From assembly GCA_015680685.1 (NCBI GenBank), contig MNCI01029521.1, forward strand, positions 212,062-276,061: a DNA stretch of 64,000 bases, read 5' to 3'. This document shows positions 36,007 through 47,872 of the stretch, one piece after another. Source of the DNA: Gnetum montanum (taxonomy: Eukaryota; Streptophyta; Gnetopsida; Gnetales; Gnetaceae). Below the pieces are notes generated by a model, which was not told where the DNA came from, searched no databases, and saw only the letters and a list, made by a program, of their open reading frames with translations. Within the stretch, counting starts at the first letter, position 1. Each line of letters opens with the position of its first letter. The position numbers were made by a program, and so were the translations under genes.

Positions 36007-37933
36007 TCATGGGTTGAGTGCATACACCCCAAACTCTTGTAGGTGTGAGATTACTAGGCAACATCCCTTAGGATGGTCATATTGGCATATCTCACATCCA
36101 CCATCATTGTCCATGTCAGAATCCACAACCTCTTCGGTGATGGCTGTTTTACCCTTAACATTGTTATGTGCATGGTCCATGTCCCTCTTTTTCCTTTTGT
36201 CATAGTCACTACCTCGCTCCTTAAACTCCTCTACGATTTTATGAACGGTTTCAAATCTACTATCCAAGGAGTCCCACATTTGGTCTACCTTTGCTAACAC
36301 TTCTATTATTAATTTCTAGAGCAGCAAGGATTTCCTATTTACCATCTCCTTGAGTGGTGACTCCTCCTCCTCCTCACAGAATCTTACTCCCCTTTTTTGG
36401 AGGGAAGGATTGCGGTTGTATTCTTCCACATTTTCTCTCTTGTGTAGCTCCCCTTCTTCCTTGGCTACTTGCTCCAACAATCTATGGACCTGATGGAACC
36501 TAAGCTCTGATAATCTCCCTTGGGCATATGTTCCAAGGGTTCTCCTGGTTTCATGCCTAAGTCCATCTATGAGATGACATAGTTGATCCTGCTGTGCATA
36601 ACCATGACCTAGGGAATGATGTAATAGTGCATAGTAATGGCTCATGGTAGCATCCAAGGGTTCATGATTTCCTTGCTTCCATCCTTGGATTTTCTTTCGT
36701 AGGTTGAAAACCTGGGAGTACATTTGATACTTATCATTAAACAGTTCTAGCATCATACTCCACCTTCAAATGGATTCCAGTTCTAAGGACCGGTACCAAC
36801 TTTATGCTTCTTTTACTAGTGTCCTTGGGAACAAATTTAATTTTTGCCACTCATTCTCAATGTTCTACAAGGAACATGCATCAGGAAATTCTTGTAAGTG
36901 GTTTTGGGGATCAACATTGTATCCCCCTCAAATCATGGGATATTATTCATGTCTAGTCTCTTAATCCTATTGTCTTTTTGGTGCCTTGTGGGTATTCTTA
37001 TGGCCTTTGTGATGTCTAACATGCTTTGGGTTGCGAGTAGGGATTCTTTGTGGTCGTTTTGTTCATAGCATCTATGATGTCTACACAGTGCCCTACTCTC
37101 CCTTCTTCTATGTCATGATTCTCTAGAATGCCTCATCCTTGTTCTCGACTCTCTCGTTGAGGTTTCTCACTCTATTTACCCTTATCCTCATGGTTAGGTT
37201 CCTTATGACTACATCTTGATACTGAAGGAAAGGGTGAATGTAATGATGAAGATGAAGAAGAAGAAGAACCATCACCATGATGATGTTTCCTACCTTCTCT
37301 TCGGTGATCTCGGCCCTGATCATGGTTACAATCAGAATGCCCATCCTTATCATGTGTTTGTGTTCCCTCGTTGAACACTTGGTGTTCTTGGGGACTAGAA
37401 CCAGGGTTGTGAATCATGGAGTGGAGGTTCTGATACACCACCTCCTAACCATCATTAGGAGGGAAAACATCCTTTTGTGGGGAACCTATTGAAACTGGTT
37501 CACTACCCTCAATTTTGCTCAAGATATGCAAAGCATTATGGGGCCATTTACCCTTTAAAGATGCATGGTAACTCTCCTGTCACAAGTCCCATTGATGTTG
37601 TGCTTTTTTGGGATGGTAATCCCTTGTTTCATGGTCACACGCAACATATTCTATATATAACTGTGACATGCCTATTCTTGTGAGAGCATGAAGGAGCATG
37701 TTGGGGACTAATCTATTTGGAGGCAACACTATGTTACCCTCCAAGTCTCTCCAATGTAGTTGTTCATCTTGATGGAGAATAAAGGTAAATTTAGGTACAT
37801 ATTCATCGTGATGAATATATACTACATACAATTATTGAGAAACTGGTGGATCTTGGTTACGTATGTTATGTCGTCGACTGTTTCTTGTGTTCTTCCTAGG
37901 CAGTGAAGTGCTTTTATGTGAAGAAGAAGACAT
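36007..37933 (-). pseudogene. GP-3 gag
   Basis: The start at 37933 (MSSSSHKS) is shared with both siblings. The order is: an N-terminal charged region, with a histidine/serine-rich part near 37172-37441 (HHHGDGSSSSSSSSLHS). Then a capsid-like domain with MMLELFNDKYQMYSQVFNLR and MSHYYALLHHSLGHGYAQQD (36316-36756, the longest clean frame, 146 codons). Then a coiled-coil-like tail, HRLLEQVAKEEGELHKRE. Finally a linker with MWDSLDSRFETVHKIVEEFK and a C-x2-C-x3-H-x3-C knuckle (CEICQYDHPKGC, about 36055-36100). A few stops and shifts interrupt it. Function in the family: RNA-packaging nucleocapsid. Confidence 0.8.
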
Positions 37934-38060
37934 TTTTGTCTTGTTTGGTGTGCTATTTACCATTGTATTATTTTTATTTTGATAAACCCTAAGGGTTCAT
38001 TCTAGCTTCCCAATGATATGAATGATTTCCTATGTTCTACGTAGCACACAAACAACTAAG

Positions 38061-38078
38061 TCCTCAGTAACAGCACCA
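38061..38078 (-). other. GP-3 primer-binding site
   Basis: Minus-strand TGGTGCTGTTACTGAGGA immediately inside the LTR. It differs from the tRNA-Asp-type site TGGCGCCGTTGCCGGGGA at four positions, all C-to-T or G-to-A, as expected from cytosine deamination. Confidence 0.75.
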
Positions 38079-38079
38079 A

Positions 38080-38876
38080 TGATGAGTGGCGAGATACCCC
38101 TACACTCAACCATACGAATACGAGCATTTCACGTGCAATCCAGTCGAACTCCAAGGACTAAGTGCTTACCTACTCTAATGGAACACTTAAGATTAATCAA
38201 TCACTATCTTCCCAAACTTACTTGTATTATCACAGTTGTATGGTTAAGTAAGCTTAAGGTATATGATTTTTATATCTTTTATCCTTTTAATGTCCTATGT
38301 TAATAGGGGAAGGTGAAGAGAATTAAGTGAATAACTTTCATTAACTATTCACTAACTAAGTTCTAATTGTCCTAGCATCAGTATATGTTCCCACTTGCTG
38401 CACACACCTAAAACCAGTGCAACGTTGCTAGGATTACCAAATGTTACTCGTTACTAGGTTACCAAACATTGCACATGTGCTCAAAGTGATCGTATTGAGT
38501 GCACTTAACTAGGAGAGTCAAGGGTTGAGAGAGATTAATTATCTAGAAAAGCATTTAAACAATTAACAATAATTAATTCCTATTTAGCTTAGTCCACATG
38601 TTGCAAGGTTTATCAGAAAGTTCGTCTTTATTGTCATACACAAATGTGTGCTCAGGTAAAATTTGCTCGAATAAAGATCCATTCACTTTAAGACTCCTAC
38701 TGTGGGCACATGGAAATTATTCTAACTCTAGAATGGTAAAATTGCAAGAGTTTGGCTAAGGATCTAAATCTAAGTGTCTAAAACAGGGAAAGACGCCTCT
38801 TATTTATAGGCATTGCGATTGACGCAATATTGTGTACGCGATATCACAGGGATAGATGTGATATCCTGACTCATCA
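38080..38876 (-). repeat. GP-3 right (5') LTR
   Basis: 797 bp, TGATGAGTGGCGAG ... CTGACTCATCA, followed by the AAAGC duplication. It is very similar to the split left LTR, with visible differences of a few percent. This makes GP-3 the younger of the GP copies here. Confidence 0.9.
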
Positions 38877-38881
38877 AAAGC

Positions 38882-40900
38882 TATGATCAACAAAAGTTAT
38901 ACAAGTGGGTCCTCCCTAAAGCAAGCTTCTACCATAATGCCCTTGCATAACCACTTCTATAGATGTCCATGGGCATCCGAGAAGTGAAATGTAGACCTTG
39001 CCTTTGCTTCAAACAATACACAACTACCATGGTTAGGATGTTGCACTATACTACACAAAACCAAAAGGCTCATAATTGCATGGAGTAGTGAGGTGAATAA
39101 TGGAATGACAAGGGATTGTAGAGATTTGGATGTAAGATACTTGACCATGTCCACAATAAGTTCTTATGACTAGTGTGATTAAAATGATCAACATACCTAT
39201 CCATCCAAGTTTAGACCAAGTCCATACCATGAATAGTGACCTCACATTGATTTGTTTAATCCTAACAACCACCATGAGTTCATAACCACCACAAAGAATA
39301 ATAATCACTCCAAAAAGAAGAGAAAAGAGAAAAAAAGGGCCTTAGTTAGAGGGCTACCTTGAGGCATGGGTAACATGTCTTTCTAGCCCCATAACCAATG
39401 GTTGTAGTCCATTATTGTGTTTAAGGGATGTGCTTTGAATTCCCATCATTGTTTTATTTGTGTCATTTCCCTCTTTTTTTTCGTATTTTTTTAATCTTTT
39501 TGGTTTGTTTGTTTTTTTTTTGTTGGATGGGAATGACACCATGCAACAATAGAGCTTCCTTTTTATTGGTTTATGGGAGAGTGATGATACATTCCAAGAG
39601 GAGTCATAAACCACATGAAGGAAGTCAAGAAGAAACCCCAAAAAGTCCCCTTAAGGTCACACCCTTTGCCATTACCACTTGGTCATTCCCTCTTTCTCCA
39701 AGATACAATGATCATTAATTAATTTTAGTTTCATAAAAGAAGAACCAAATTATTTCCATGAAAAAGATCATGTATTTAGAGAATTGGAGGGATGCATGAG
39801 GTGGTCTCACTGCTTTACACAATTACTTAACTAATTATCTTGATAGCATAGCAAAAAAAAAAAAACCCCCAACACATAGCATTAAATTCTACATCATGAC
39901 TTGGCAATTTTAGTAAGAAAAAATAAAATACATTCATAAAACATAAGAGAATGACTTAAGAAAAGAGAAAAATATAAAGAAAATAAAAATATTAAGAAAT
40001 GGAAAACATATGAAGAATCAGAAAATTCTAGAATTGATAAGTAAATCAATTACTTCCATACATATTTGAGATAGTTTTATATTCTCATTTTCAAGCCACT
40101 AGCTATCTTTCAGTTTAGTGCCTATTGTGTAGATTGACTTTTTCTCACACTTGCTCTTGAACTTTATGGTGGGTCGATATAGGGGTTGTGTTAATATTTT
40201 AAACTTCTAACCCAAAACTACATCTATTATCATTATTAGTGATGCATGGATTCTTCTATCTCTCCACAATGATAAGTTCATTGTTTATGTCTTGTGTTAG
40301 AGTGGTGATGGTTGTTGGATTTTGCATGTTTTTGTGAGGAAGGTTGTTGCATCAGATTGGCCTTGTGCTAGTTCAAGTGATGCAGCAAGTCCACGAGTGT
40401 TTTGCTTTAGCTTATAGCCTTTCCTCCAGAAGGGACATTTTTGAGACTTTGGTTGAGATCTACTAGCGTTATCATTTATGTATATGTTCACAACAAAAGT
40501 GACATTCTCTTATTAATGTTATGATGTTGAACCTTCTTGTGTTGTTGAAGGTGAAATATGGTGGAGGTGAGTATGAGAATATTGAAGATACGACAAAGGG
40601 TGAGAGGTGTAAGGTGGTGATCTTATATAAGATGTTGCAGGATGAAGATATTCAAGAGAGTGGTACTAGTGTTTTGAAGTAGAGGAGTAAAACTATTTGA
40701 TGAAACAAGGTGTTGAACATAATATCCATGTGGGTTCAGTTGGTAGGAAGGATAGGGTTGGTTTGGTGGTGGCCTCCCCCATGATTATGGGTTTTTCCAC
40801 TATGGGTGATGATAATAATGAGGCTGGTAATAAGTTTTCCTAGGATAGTATGGTTGGTTTTAGGGCTATTTGTCATTACCATGTGGGAAAGAAAATCTCC
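38882..40900 (-). other. GP-2 3' non-coding part, second piece
   Basis: Collinear with GP-3 33345-34800 and GP-1 380-2000 ('gtgggtcctccctaaag', 'gggccttagttagaggg', 'ggatgtgctttgaattcccatc'). No domain is recognised. The protease region expected near 40100-40500 is not recognisable. Confidence 0.5.
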
Positions 40901-40939
40901 TGGACATGTTCTTTTATACAAACTTTGGATTTAATGCAC

Positions 40940-42475
40940 CTACTCAATACTCATGTGGATGCAAAAAAATTGGGCAATGGTCCTTTAGATGGTCATATAA
41001 GCAAATTTCACATCCAACATCCTCTTCAATGGTTGAGTCTATAGCCTCTTCTTCTACGGTCATTTTTCCTTATTTCCAATAAGTGTTCCTACTTATCTCT
41101 TAGTCCCTTTTCCTCCTTTTGTTATGATCACTTAATTTGTTTTGTGTTACTCTCTCCTCTATGATTTCCAGGTAAGTTTTAACTTTCTCATCCATCAATT
41201 TTAACATCTTATTCATCTTTTCTTCAAGCTTAATGAGATAATTTTGTATTGGCAAGGTTCATTATAAAATCATCTCATTGAGAGCTACCTCTTCTTCCTC
41301 ATCATAGATATGGATGCTTTTCTTTTGTAGAGTTGGATCCTAGTTGTTTTCCTCTACATTCTCTTGTCGACATAGCTCTTCTTCTACTTTTCCAATCCAC
41401 TTGCTCAACTCTTAGATCTGATGGATTCATAGCTTGTATAATTGACCTAGAGAATACATCCTAAGGGTCTCTCTTGTTTCATTATGAAGCCCATCTATGA
41501 TGTGGAAAAGTTACCTTTCCTTGAAGAAACCACAACCTAGGCATCTATGTAGTAGCGAATAGTATCTTTCAAAGGCCACTTCCAAGATTTCATGATTTTC
41601 TTTCTTCCACTCTTGGATTTATTTTCATAGTTGGACACTCTCTCATAGGTTTGGTATTTTTCATTGAAAAATTCTAGCATTATGAACCATTGGTAAATGA
41701 AACTTTGTTCCAATAATCTATACCAAATTTTAGCTTCATCTATTTGTGTCCTAGGAAAGAGCTTAATCTTTTGCCATTGACTTTCAATGTTGTATAAGGA
41801 ACAAGAATCATGGAAGGCGTGTAGATGATGTTGTGGATCAGAATCATAGCCTTTCACAAACTTAGGGATATTATTAATATCAATCCTAGGTAAGTGACTA
41901 TCCTTGTGATGCCTATGAGGTATCTTAATTGCCTCTATGATCTCCATCAAGCTCTTAGTGGCCAACAAGGGTTCATCTTCATTAGACATGTTATGATGAA
42001 ATTTTCTATTTCTATTTGTTTGATTGTAACGATCTTCTCTATGCTCATTATGATGTCTTTAATTTTTCCCTTGGGTTTGATTTCTATCTTTGTCTTGACC
42101 TCATAGTGGAGCTCTATCTCTATACCTACATTCATCTTCATCAAAACTAGATGTTGAAGAGGAAGAGAAAGATGAGGAGCTAGGAGAATCGCTAAGGCTT
42201 CTATAGTTCTCCCCATGGTCCCTTGATTTATCTTGTCTAAGTTTAGAAAAGGTCCTAGTCCTTGAGGCACTCCTTGTTCTAGGACATTCTTCATCTCCTC
42301 TAGGATTGTTTGCACCAGTTGAATGTAGTATTTGAGTGTAATAAGGATCTAAATAAGCATAAGAAACATCTATTTGAGGTTGCTTACTCCAATTTTCTTT
42401 AGTATATATCTCATCATTTCTCCTACGAGTGTTCTCATCATATGATGCATTATGGATCCTATGTGAAGAAGACAT
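40940..42475 (-). pseudogene. GP-2 gag
   Basis: It opens MSSSHRIHNASYDENTRRR at 42475. A serine-rich stretch (SPSSSSFSSSSTSSFDEDE) follows near 42130-42200. The best-preserved capsid part of the family is at 41537-41989: SDPQHHLHAFHDSCSLYNIE, KIKLFPRTQIDEAKIWYRLL and MLEFFNEKYQTYERV. This is the typical Retrotrans_gag pattern (D...L..F...C..Y.I...., KLFP.TL...A..WY..L, F...F). A knuckle remnant CEICLYDHLKDHC lies near 40975-41025. Stops and shifts are present. Confidence 0.8.
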
Positions 42476-42590
42476 GATTTTGTTTGATAATGTGTATGAA
42501 TTAAAATATTAATGTTTTCTAAAAGATAGATTGTTAATACTTTTATAGCAATTTTTTATAATATAACTTAATCTAGATAACTAGCACCAT

Positions 42591-42607
42591 CCCAGGAAAT
42601 GGCACTA
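42591..42607 (-). other. GP-2 primer-binding site
   Basis: Minus-strand TAGTGCCATTTCCTGGG directly inside the LTR, a transition-decayed version of the same tRNA-Asp-like site as in GP-1 and GP-3. Confidence 0.65.
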
Positions 42608-42608
42608 A

Positions 42609-43039
42609 TGATGAGCAGTGAGGTACCCCTATGCCCAACCATACGAATCACAAGCATTCATGCATGATTTGATCNTACATCAGTGTTTGAATAAAGATCT
42701 GTACACACTTAGAATCCTACTACGGGCACTCAAAAAATATTCTAACTTCGGAGAAAACAAACTACAAGAGCTTCACTACTTTGACTAAAAAATTATCTTG
42801 AAAATTGACTCAAAATGAGAGCCTAGGCATTGTATATATAGGATAGAGTATATGCCCTAACATCAAGTACTCAATGTCACATCTAGGCCCCAACATTATG
42901 TATGCAATGTCATAGCCCTGAATTGTGTACCTGACATTGGAGTATATAGAAAATAGTGATTCATCAAATGTCAAGGCTTTGATGTTAAGGGTTTGATGTG
43001 AAGGCACTGATGTCAAGATAGGAAAATCTTGACTCATCA
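42609..43039 (-). repeat. GP-2 right (5') LTR with collapsed middle
   Basis: It starts TGATGAGCAGTGAGG and ends GACTCATCA. It is only 431 bp against 856 bp for its partner. The missing about 0.4 kb is exactly at the single N at 42675, where sequence jumps from 'catgatttgatc' to 'tacatcagtgtttgaataaag'. The N therefore marks an unfilled gap. Confidence 0.8.
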
Positions 43040-43044
43040 GTTGG

Positions 43045-44997
43045 CAAGTGTCCTACCCTATTACTAACTTATAAATCTTTTATTTTATTTTTCGTAATAT
43101 TTTTGAGATTTTATCTTTAATATGAGCTTATCATTTTGGCACAATAGCCCCTATGATAGATCTTCTTTATGGGGTGTTCATTTTTTATGTTTAACATGAT
43201 CAAGATGATGAAACAAACTTTTAAAGAAGAGAGCTCCAATTCTAGGTTTCTTCTTCAATTCCAAGTTACCCAAACATAAATACAAGATAGACAATCTATG
43301 GTTCATTAAATATGGAGTAGAAAAATGTTTCCTTCAATTTAAATTTCATTTATCAAATTTAATTATTTTATTTTATTTTTCTTTTTATCATTGTTTTATT
43401 CTATAATTTCTATTTTTGATAATCTTATAGTGATTCAATACCAAAACATTAGTATGAATACATAGAATATAAAACAATAATAATGTAGAAAAAATAACAT
43501 GGGTGTTGGTGAAAGTGGTAACTACAACCAATAAATGTGGTCATCTAAACTATCGACTAATAATAGCAATGTGTTGTGATTGTAAGATGCCTTGTTGACA
43601 CCATGTGCCTTTGTAAAGTAGAAACCACTTATTTACAACTCCATTTCTGCCTCCATCATTAGCATAGTGGTACATCATTCCAAATTAAATTTTCACAATG
43701 TCATTATACAATGTGAAGGAATGAAAAAAAAAACAACTTTACTACTAGTGTGAGTGTCGTTGTCCATAGTTGATCAACTACCTTGTCTCTACACAAATTT
43801 GGCATGATTCTTCATGATGCCCTCCATCAAGAAACTAGCATATAACAACAAGCTTATCCTTTGGTGAATCTCTTCCAAGGAAAAGGGAGAAAACATCACA
43901 TGGGTTCTAATGATGTGAATGAAGAGACTCTATAGCTAAGGATTTTAGAATAAACACGTGATTAATGATGGTCATGGATACCATGAATTTGGAAGAATTA
44001 ATTCGTAGAGGAAGCACTAAAAGGAGTGTGTGTCTCCATGAAATGGATATTACTTTCATGACATTTTATGCAATAATGACCCCTAGCTTGGAGAATCTAG
44101 CATGCTTAGTAACTTGGTAATTAACAACTTAACAATTCTCTAATGTCTTCATTACTTCATTTGTTGTAGTAATTGGCATTCAGTGAGGAAGCAAAATGTT
44201 CCATATGTTATCATACATTTTCTAAGACAAGTTCATCTTCCCTATATTTTAGAAATTCTCTTAATACTTTTATTTTCCATAGATCTATAACTCCCTTGGC
44301 CTTGTGGGCTATGATCCATGGAAGTTGTTCCCCATGATCTATTCCTAGGAGAAGCCATTGCAAGGCTTTTGGACACATGAGATACATCAATGCTTTGATG
44401 TACATGATAGCTACAACCTTAGCACCAAATTTTCCACATGCATGAGTCATGCTTAAGCTACCTAGGTTATGCCACACCAATATCACTCCTCAAAGGATAA
44501 AACTTATTAAGGATGTGAAGGTTTATTTCAAGAGGCTAATAGATTCATTGCAATGGCATCATTGGAGGATGTCTTGATAAGATGCTTAAGTTTGAACCAG
44601 CATCAGGCACTACGACCCTTGATTTCTTCTTGAGTGTTCAGATGTAGAAAAATGTCATGAGTTCATACCAAATTAAATATTTTTGAAATTACATTATTTA
44701 ATAGTTTTATATTTAACAATTTTCTAATTTAGATATAAGCTACCTACTTACATATATTTTTCAAATTTGAACAATTATATCCTTCATGTAAAAGGTTCTT
44801 AACCAATATTCTCCTTCACATTGTTTTTTTTTTTAATAAAAGGACTCTCAAAATATTTTCCTTCTCTAATGTATTTGGGAAGCTAGTTTCAAATTCTTGA
44901 GGAAACCAACATAACATAACTTCATCAAGTTCTCAAGGCCTATTTGTTATAGTAAGAACTATCACTACTCCATAAAAATGGTAAAAATGTGCCAACA
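43045..44997 (-). repeat. Element D right LTR, second part
   Basis: It lies directly after the GP-2 target duplication and ends TGCCAACA, the same terminus as the solo LTR, followed by CCCTT. The middle has no clear match to the solo LTR by eye. The assignment rests on the two ends and the target-site logic. Confidence 0.5.
44211..44486 (-). other. Unidentified 91-codon open frame within the D LTR
   Basis: It reads MILVWHNLGSLSMTHACGKF at the start and ends FLKYREDELVLENV. The composition (W, C, H, K, D/E in mixed order) looks protein-like rather than random AT. No domain is recognised. It could be a remnant of a further insertion or captured fragment. Confidence 0.25.
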
Positions 44998-47872
44998 CCC
45001 TTCTTGAGTTGTTTTCAAATGTTTTAGAATCAACATTATTGTTCTGTTTTTGCTAAGGAAGTTGCATACATCTCAGCTCCCAATATCATTTCACATGAAA
45101 GCCTTTGTTGATTTTGTTTTAGTTTCATTGAAGTTATTGTTGTAGCAAGTTCAAGTAGACCAGAGTAGAACACTGATTTTTTTGTGTTTACTTGTTTATG
45201 ACTTTATAATTGAAATTGTGTAAATGGGTCCTTTGTTAACTTAGAATTTTTTTAAACTATAAATCTTAAAAAAAATTTAATACTTTAAAAATAAACTATT
45301 TCATTTACAATATGGCATAAATCTTTGCGATAGATAAATGACTAAGATTCATGCATGTTAGAAAAACAATGAGAACCAAATTTTTACTAAGAAAATGTAA
45401 TATTTTAAAAAGATTAATGTATTATGAGCCTTGAATTACTTCCTTGATTTAAAGATAAAAAGATTTAATGACAAAAGATTGAAATTTTTGCAAATGGATG
45501 TGTGACAATAGATGGTAGTGTGGGCACCTTTGCTAAGTGATGTGCTTGCAACACCAATTAAACCATGTCAGTGATGATGAGGAATTATAGAAGGCATCCA
45601 AGTGCTATACATATGTAGAAGATCTATGAGAGGCTACAACCATTGTTGTGTTATAATTTATCACTTTGGCAAGAAATGTTCCACCTATGCTCTATGTAGG
45701 CCTTCATAGAAGTGTTGGTGCCTACAATTATCTCCATTAATGGAAATTGTATAAACCCTTTTGTGGATATATGTGACATGATCTTAAAATTGGGTCGTTA
45801 TTCTTAGAATTACCCAAGTTCATTTTGTGTCTTTAAATACATAGTATGACTAGCTCTCTTAGCATTAATTGTACATATCCCTCTTTCTTTCTTGTTCATG
45901 GCTATGTGTAGTAGATTTATTTGTGACTCATGGATTTGAACTTGCTCTAGCTTACTCTCCAATGATCTTTCAAGGTAGGGAAAATGTTCTTTATTTTATC
46001 ATTCTTTTCTAAGCTCAACTTCCTTCAAAGATACCTTCTTAATTGTTCTTCTTCTCATTATCTAATACTTTCTTGCTATTCTTTTTTTGTAGTTCACTAT
46101 CTTTTTATGATTTCTACATTTCATTTTGAGTTCACTAATTTCTTACATTACCATTTTGATAGTAGAAATAGTAATAGTACTGGTATCTTCAAGTGTTACA
46201 ACCTAGATTGCAATGAAAGCTACAACAAAATTTATACATGTTTTCCTAAGTGATGTGGACATGGTATCATTTGATAGAAATAACAACTTTATACAATGAT
46301 GGCTAGCAAATATTCTAGGTATGCATCAACATGTTCAAAGTATTGGAAACCTAAGAATAGATAATTAGACTACTAATATTATCTTGTGAGTCATTTAAGT
46401 TGACCTTGGAGTTATCCCTCAAACTAGTGGCATGTACTTAGTATATATAGAATTTCATTAATACATGATTTACATTAAGCCAACTAAGATGGGAATTATT
46501 AGTTGGTTATTTAAGTTAACTTTGAAGTTGAACCATTAACTTATGGCATGTAGTCAATATTAGACATAATTTTAAGGAGGTAGTAAGGAGCTAGGATCTA
46601 GCATAACTATAGGATTAACATTAGCCATAGTGTAATCCAATAGTTGGTTGTTTATAACATTTAACATTCATGAGGGTTAGATAACCCAATAGTTGGACAT
46701 TTGACATTCATGAGGATTTGCCTATATAGGTGAGATGTCATTCCAAATAGTCCTTGATGGCTAGGTAGGTTACTATTAGTTTTATAGTTATTTTAACATT
46801 TGATGTTGGAAACTCCATAGGAAATCTAAAAGTAGAGAAAATCATGGATTAATGGTAGAATGATGCATTAATAGTTTTATTAATAGTAGAGTTAAGATTT
46901 TATGATTTTGATTAATAGTTTAGTTTATTGGTTTTGTAGTTGGTTTTAACAATGTATTTGTAGCATGGACCTCATCTCTCAGCTTCATTCAAGATGACAA
47001 CAAGGTGGTTTCCTCTACTATAAAGAAATTCTAACCCTTCCTATATGTGTTTTATGAATATTACACATGAAGGCTTGGATGAGGTTTCTAAGTGACAGTG
47101 TAGTTAGTGGATTAATGTGTACAATGGAAGAAGTGATGCAATATAGATAAAGAATGAAAGCATTGTTGTATATTTAGAGTTGTATTATAGATTTGTAAAA
47201 TGGTCCATAAGGTTATCTATAGTATCTATTGTAAATTTAAGCATTAAGGATTTGTACTTGAGATGTTGGTTCAACCTTACATGGATTTTTGTTGAGTGTT
47301 TATTCTTCATGAATTCTTCAAGTATGCTTATTAGATTATAAGGTTTTATCTTTGGTGTATTAAGTTTTCCAAATGATTAATTTTGGGATGTTAAGTAATT
47401 CATCAATTTTTAAGTTATTAATTCATACCTCAAGTGATTTTATGAATTTATCTAGGATTAATTTTAGGGTATGTACCTATTAGAATTTTACTCTATGTTG
47501 ATGTTGTTTCCTTAATTTTAAATTAAATGAAAGAATTGCAACAAATACTTAATACTATTTGTAGTGATTGAAAATTTTGGTTGCTAGAAAACTAAAAATA
47601 ATAGGGTAACATCTTTAACCCCAAATCCCTAGGGCCTCTAAAAAATTGAATTTAGGATGCTCTAGATGGTTCAATAGATCATCCAAAGACTTCAAAAATG
47701 TAAAACAGGAAAACAAAAAATGCTAATATGAAATATAGATTTGAATGAAATGATGTCAAAATAAACAATTAAATCAAACTTGCACACAAATAAATTTCTA
47801 TAAGTGAAACTATATTTCTACCAAAATAAAGGGGGTACAAAATATGTGTACAAGATGGCCTATAGGGGTAGG
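44998..47872. other. AT-rich spacer with local duplications
   Basis: No gene is recognised. Two imperfect direct duplications are visible: 'cat(t)taagtt-gaccttgg' to 'tggcatgtacttagtat' (about 46393-46445), repeated at about 46508-46562; and 'ccaatagttgg ... cattcatgagg' at about 46637-46676, repeated at about 46688-46726. The rest shows nothing I can name. Confidence 0.5.

Larger units (their letters stand above)
27597..38876 (-). mobile_element. GP-3: most complete gag-protease element
   Basis: The left LTR (27597-27782 plus 32019-32596) and right LTR (38080-38876) are bordered by perfect AAAGC duplications (27592-27596 and 38877-38881). Without the inserted solo LTR the element is about 7.0 kb. 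In minus-strand order it has LTR, tRNA-Asp-like primer site, gag (37933 to about 36007), protease (35402 to about 34960), 2.3 kb non-coding, a short polypurine stretch and LTR. Nothing resembling RT or integrase fits in the remaining space. It resembles the non-autonomous gag-only (TR-GAG) class but adds a protease. Confidence 0.85.
25759..43039 (-). mobile_element. GP-2: gag-bearing GP element, split by GP-3
   Basis: The left LTR is 25759-26614. 3' non-coding sequence is at 26615-27591. Interrupted by GP-3, it continues at 38882 with the rest of the 3' region, gag (to 42475), primer site and right LTR (42609-43039). The join is supported by GP-3's perfect AAAGC duplication, and by 'agtgggtcctccctaaag' at 38911 continuing in the order seen in GP-3 (33354). 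The flanks of GP-2 are GTTGA (25754-25758) and GTTGG (43040-43044), a duplication with one transition. A protease was not recognised in this copy, probably because of a deletion near 40100-40500. Confidence 0.75.
17777..44997 (-). mobile_element. Element D: autonomous-type Ty3/gypsy element, outermost shell of a four-level nest
   Basis: The left LTR starts at 17777 (TGATGGAAATCATTTGG) and the right LTR at 24452 (TGGTGACCATTTGGG). The right LTR is interrupted at 25758 by GP-2 and resumes at 43045. It ends at 44997 with AAAATGTGCCAACA. The solo D-family LTR at 27783-32013 ends with the near-identical AAAATGTACCAACA. Flanking 5-mers TCCTT (17772-17776) and CCCTT (44998-45002) fit a target-site duplication with one transition. 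The internal order on the minus strand is gag, protease, archaeal-type RNase H, RT, RNase H, integrase. The 3' end of the coding region falls into the N run. Confidence 0.65.

Noticed and set aside
35670-36300. Plus-strand open frames of 68-77 codons
   Set aside because: They are opposite-strand shadows of the GP-3 gag and its linker, which has the family motifs on the minus strand.
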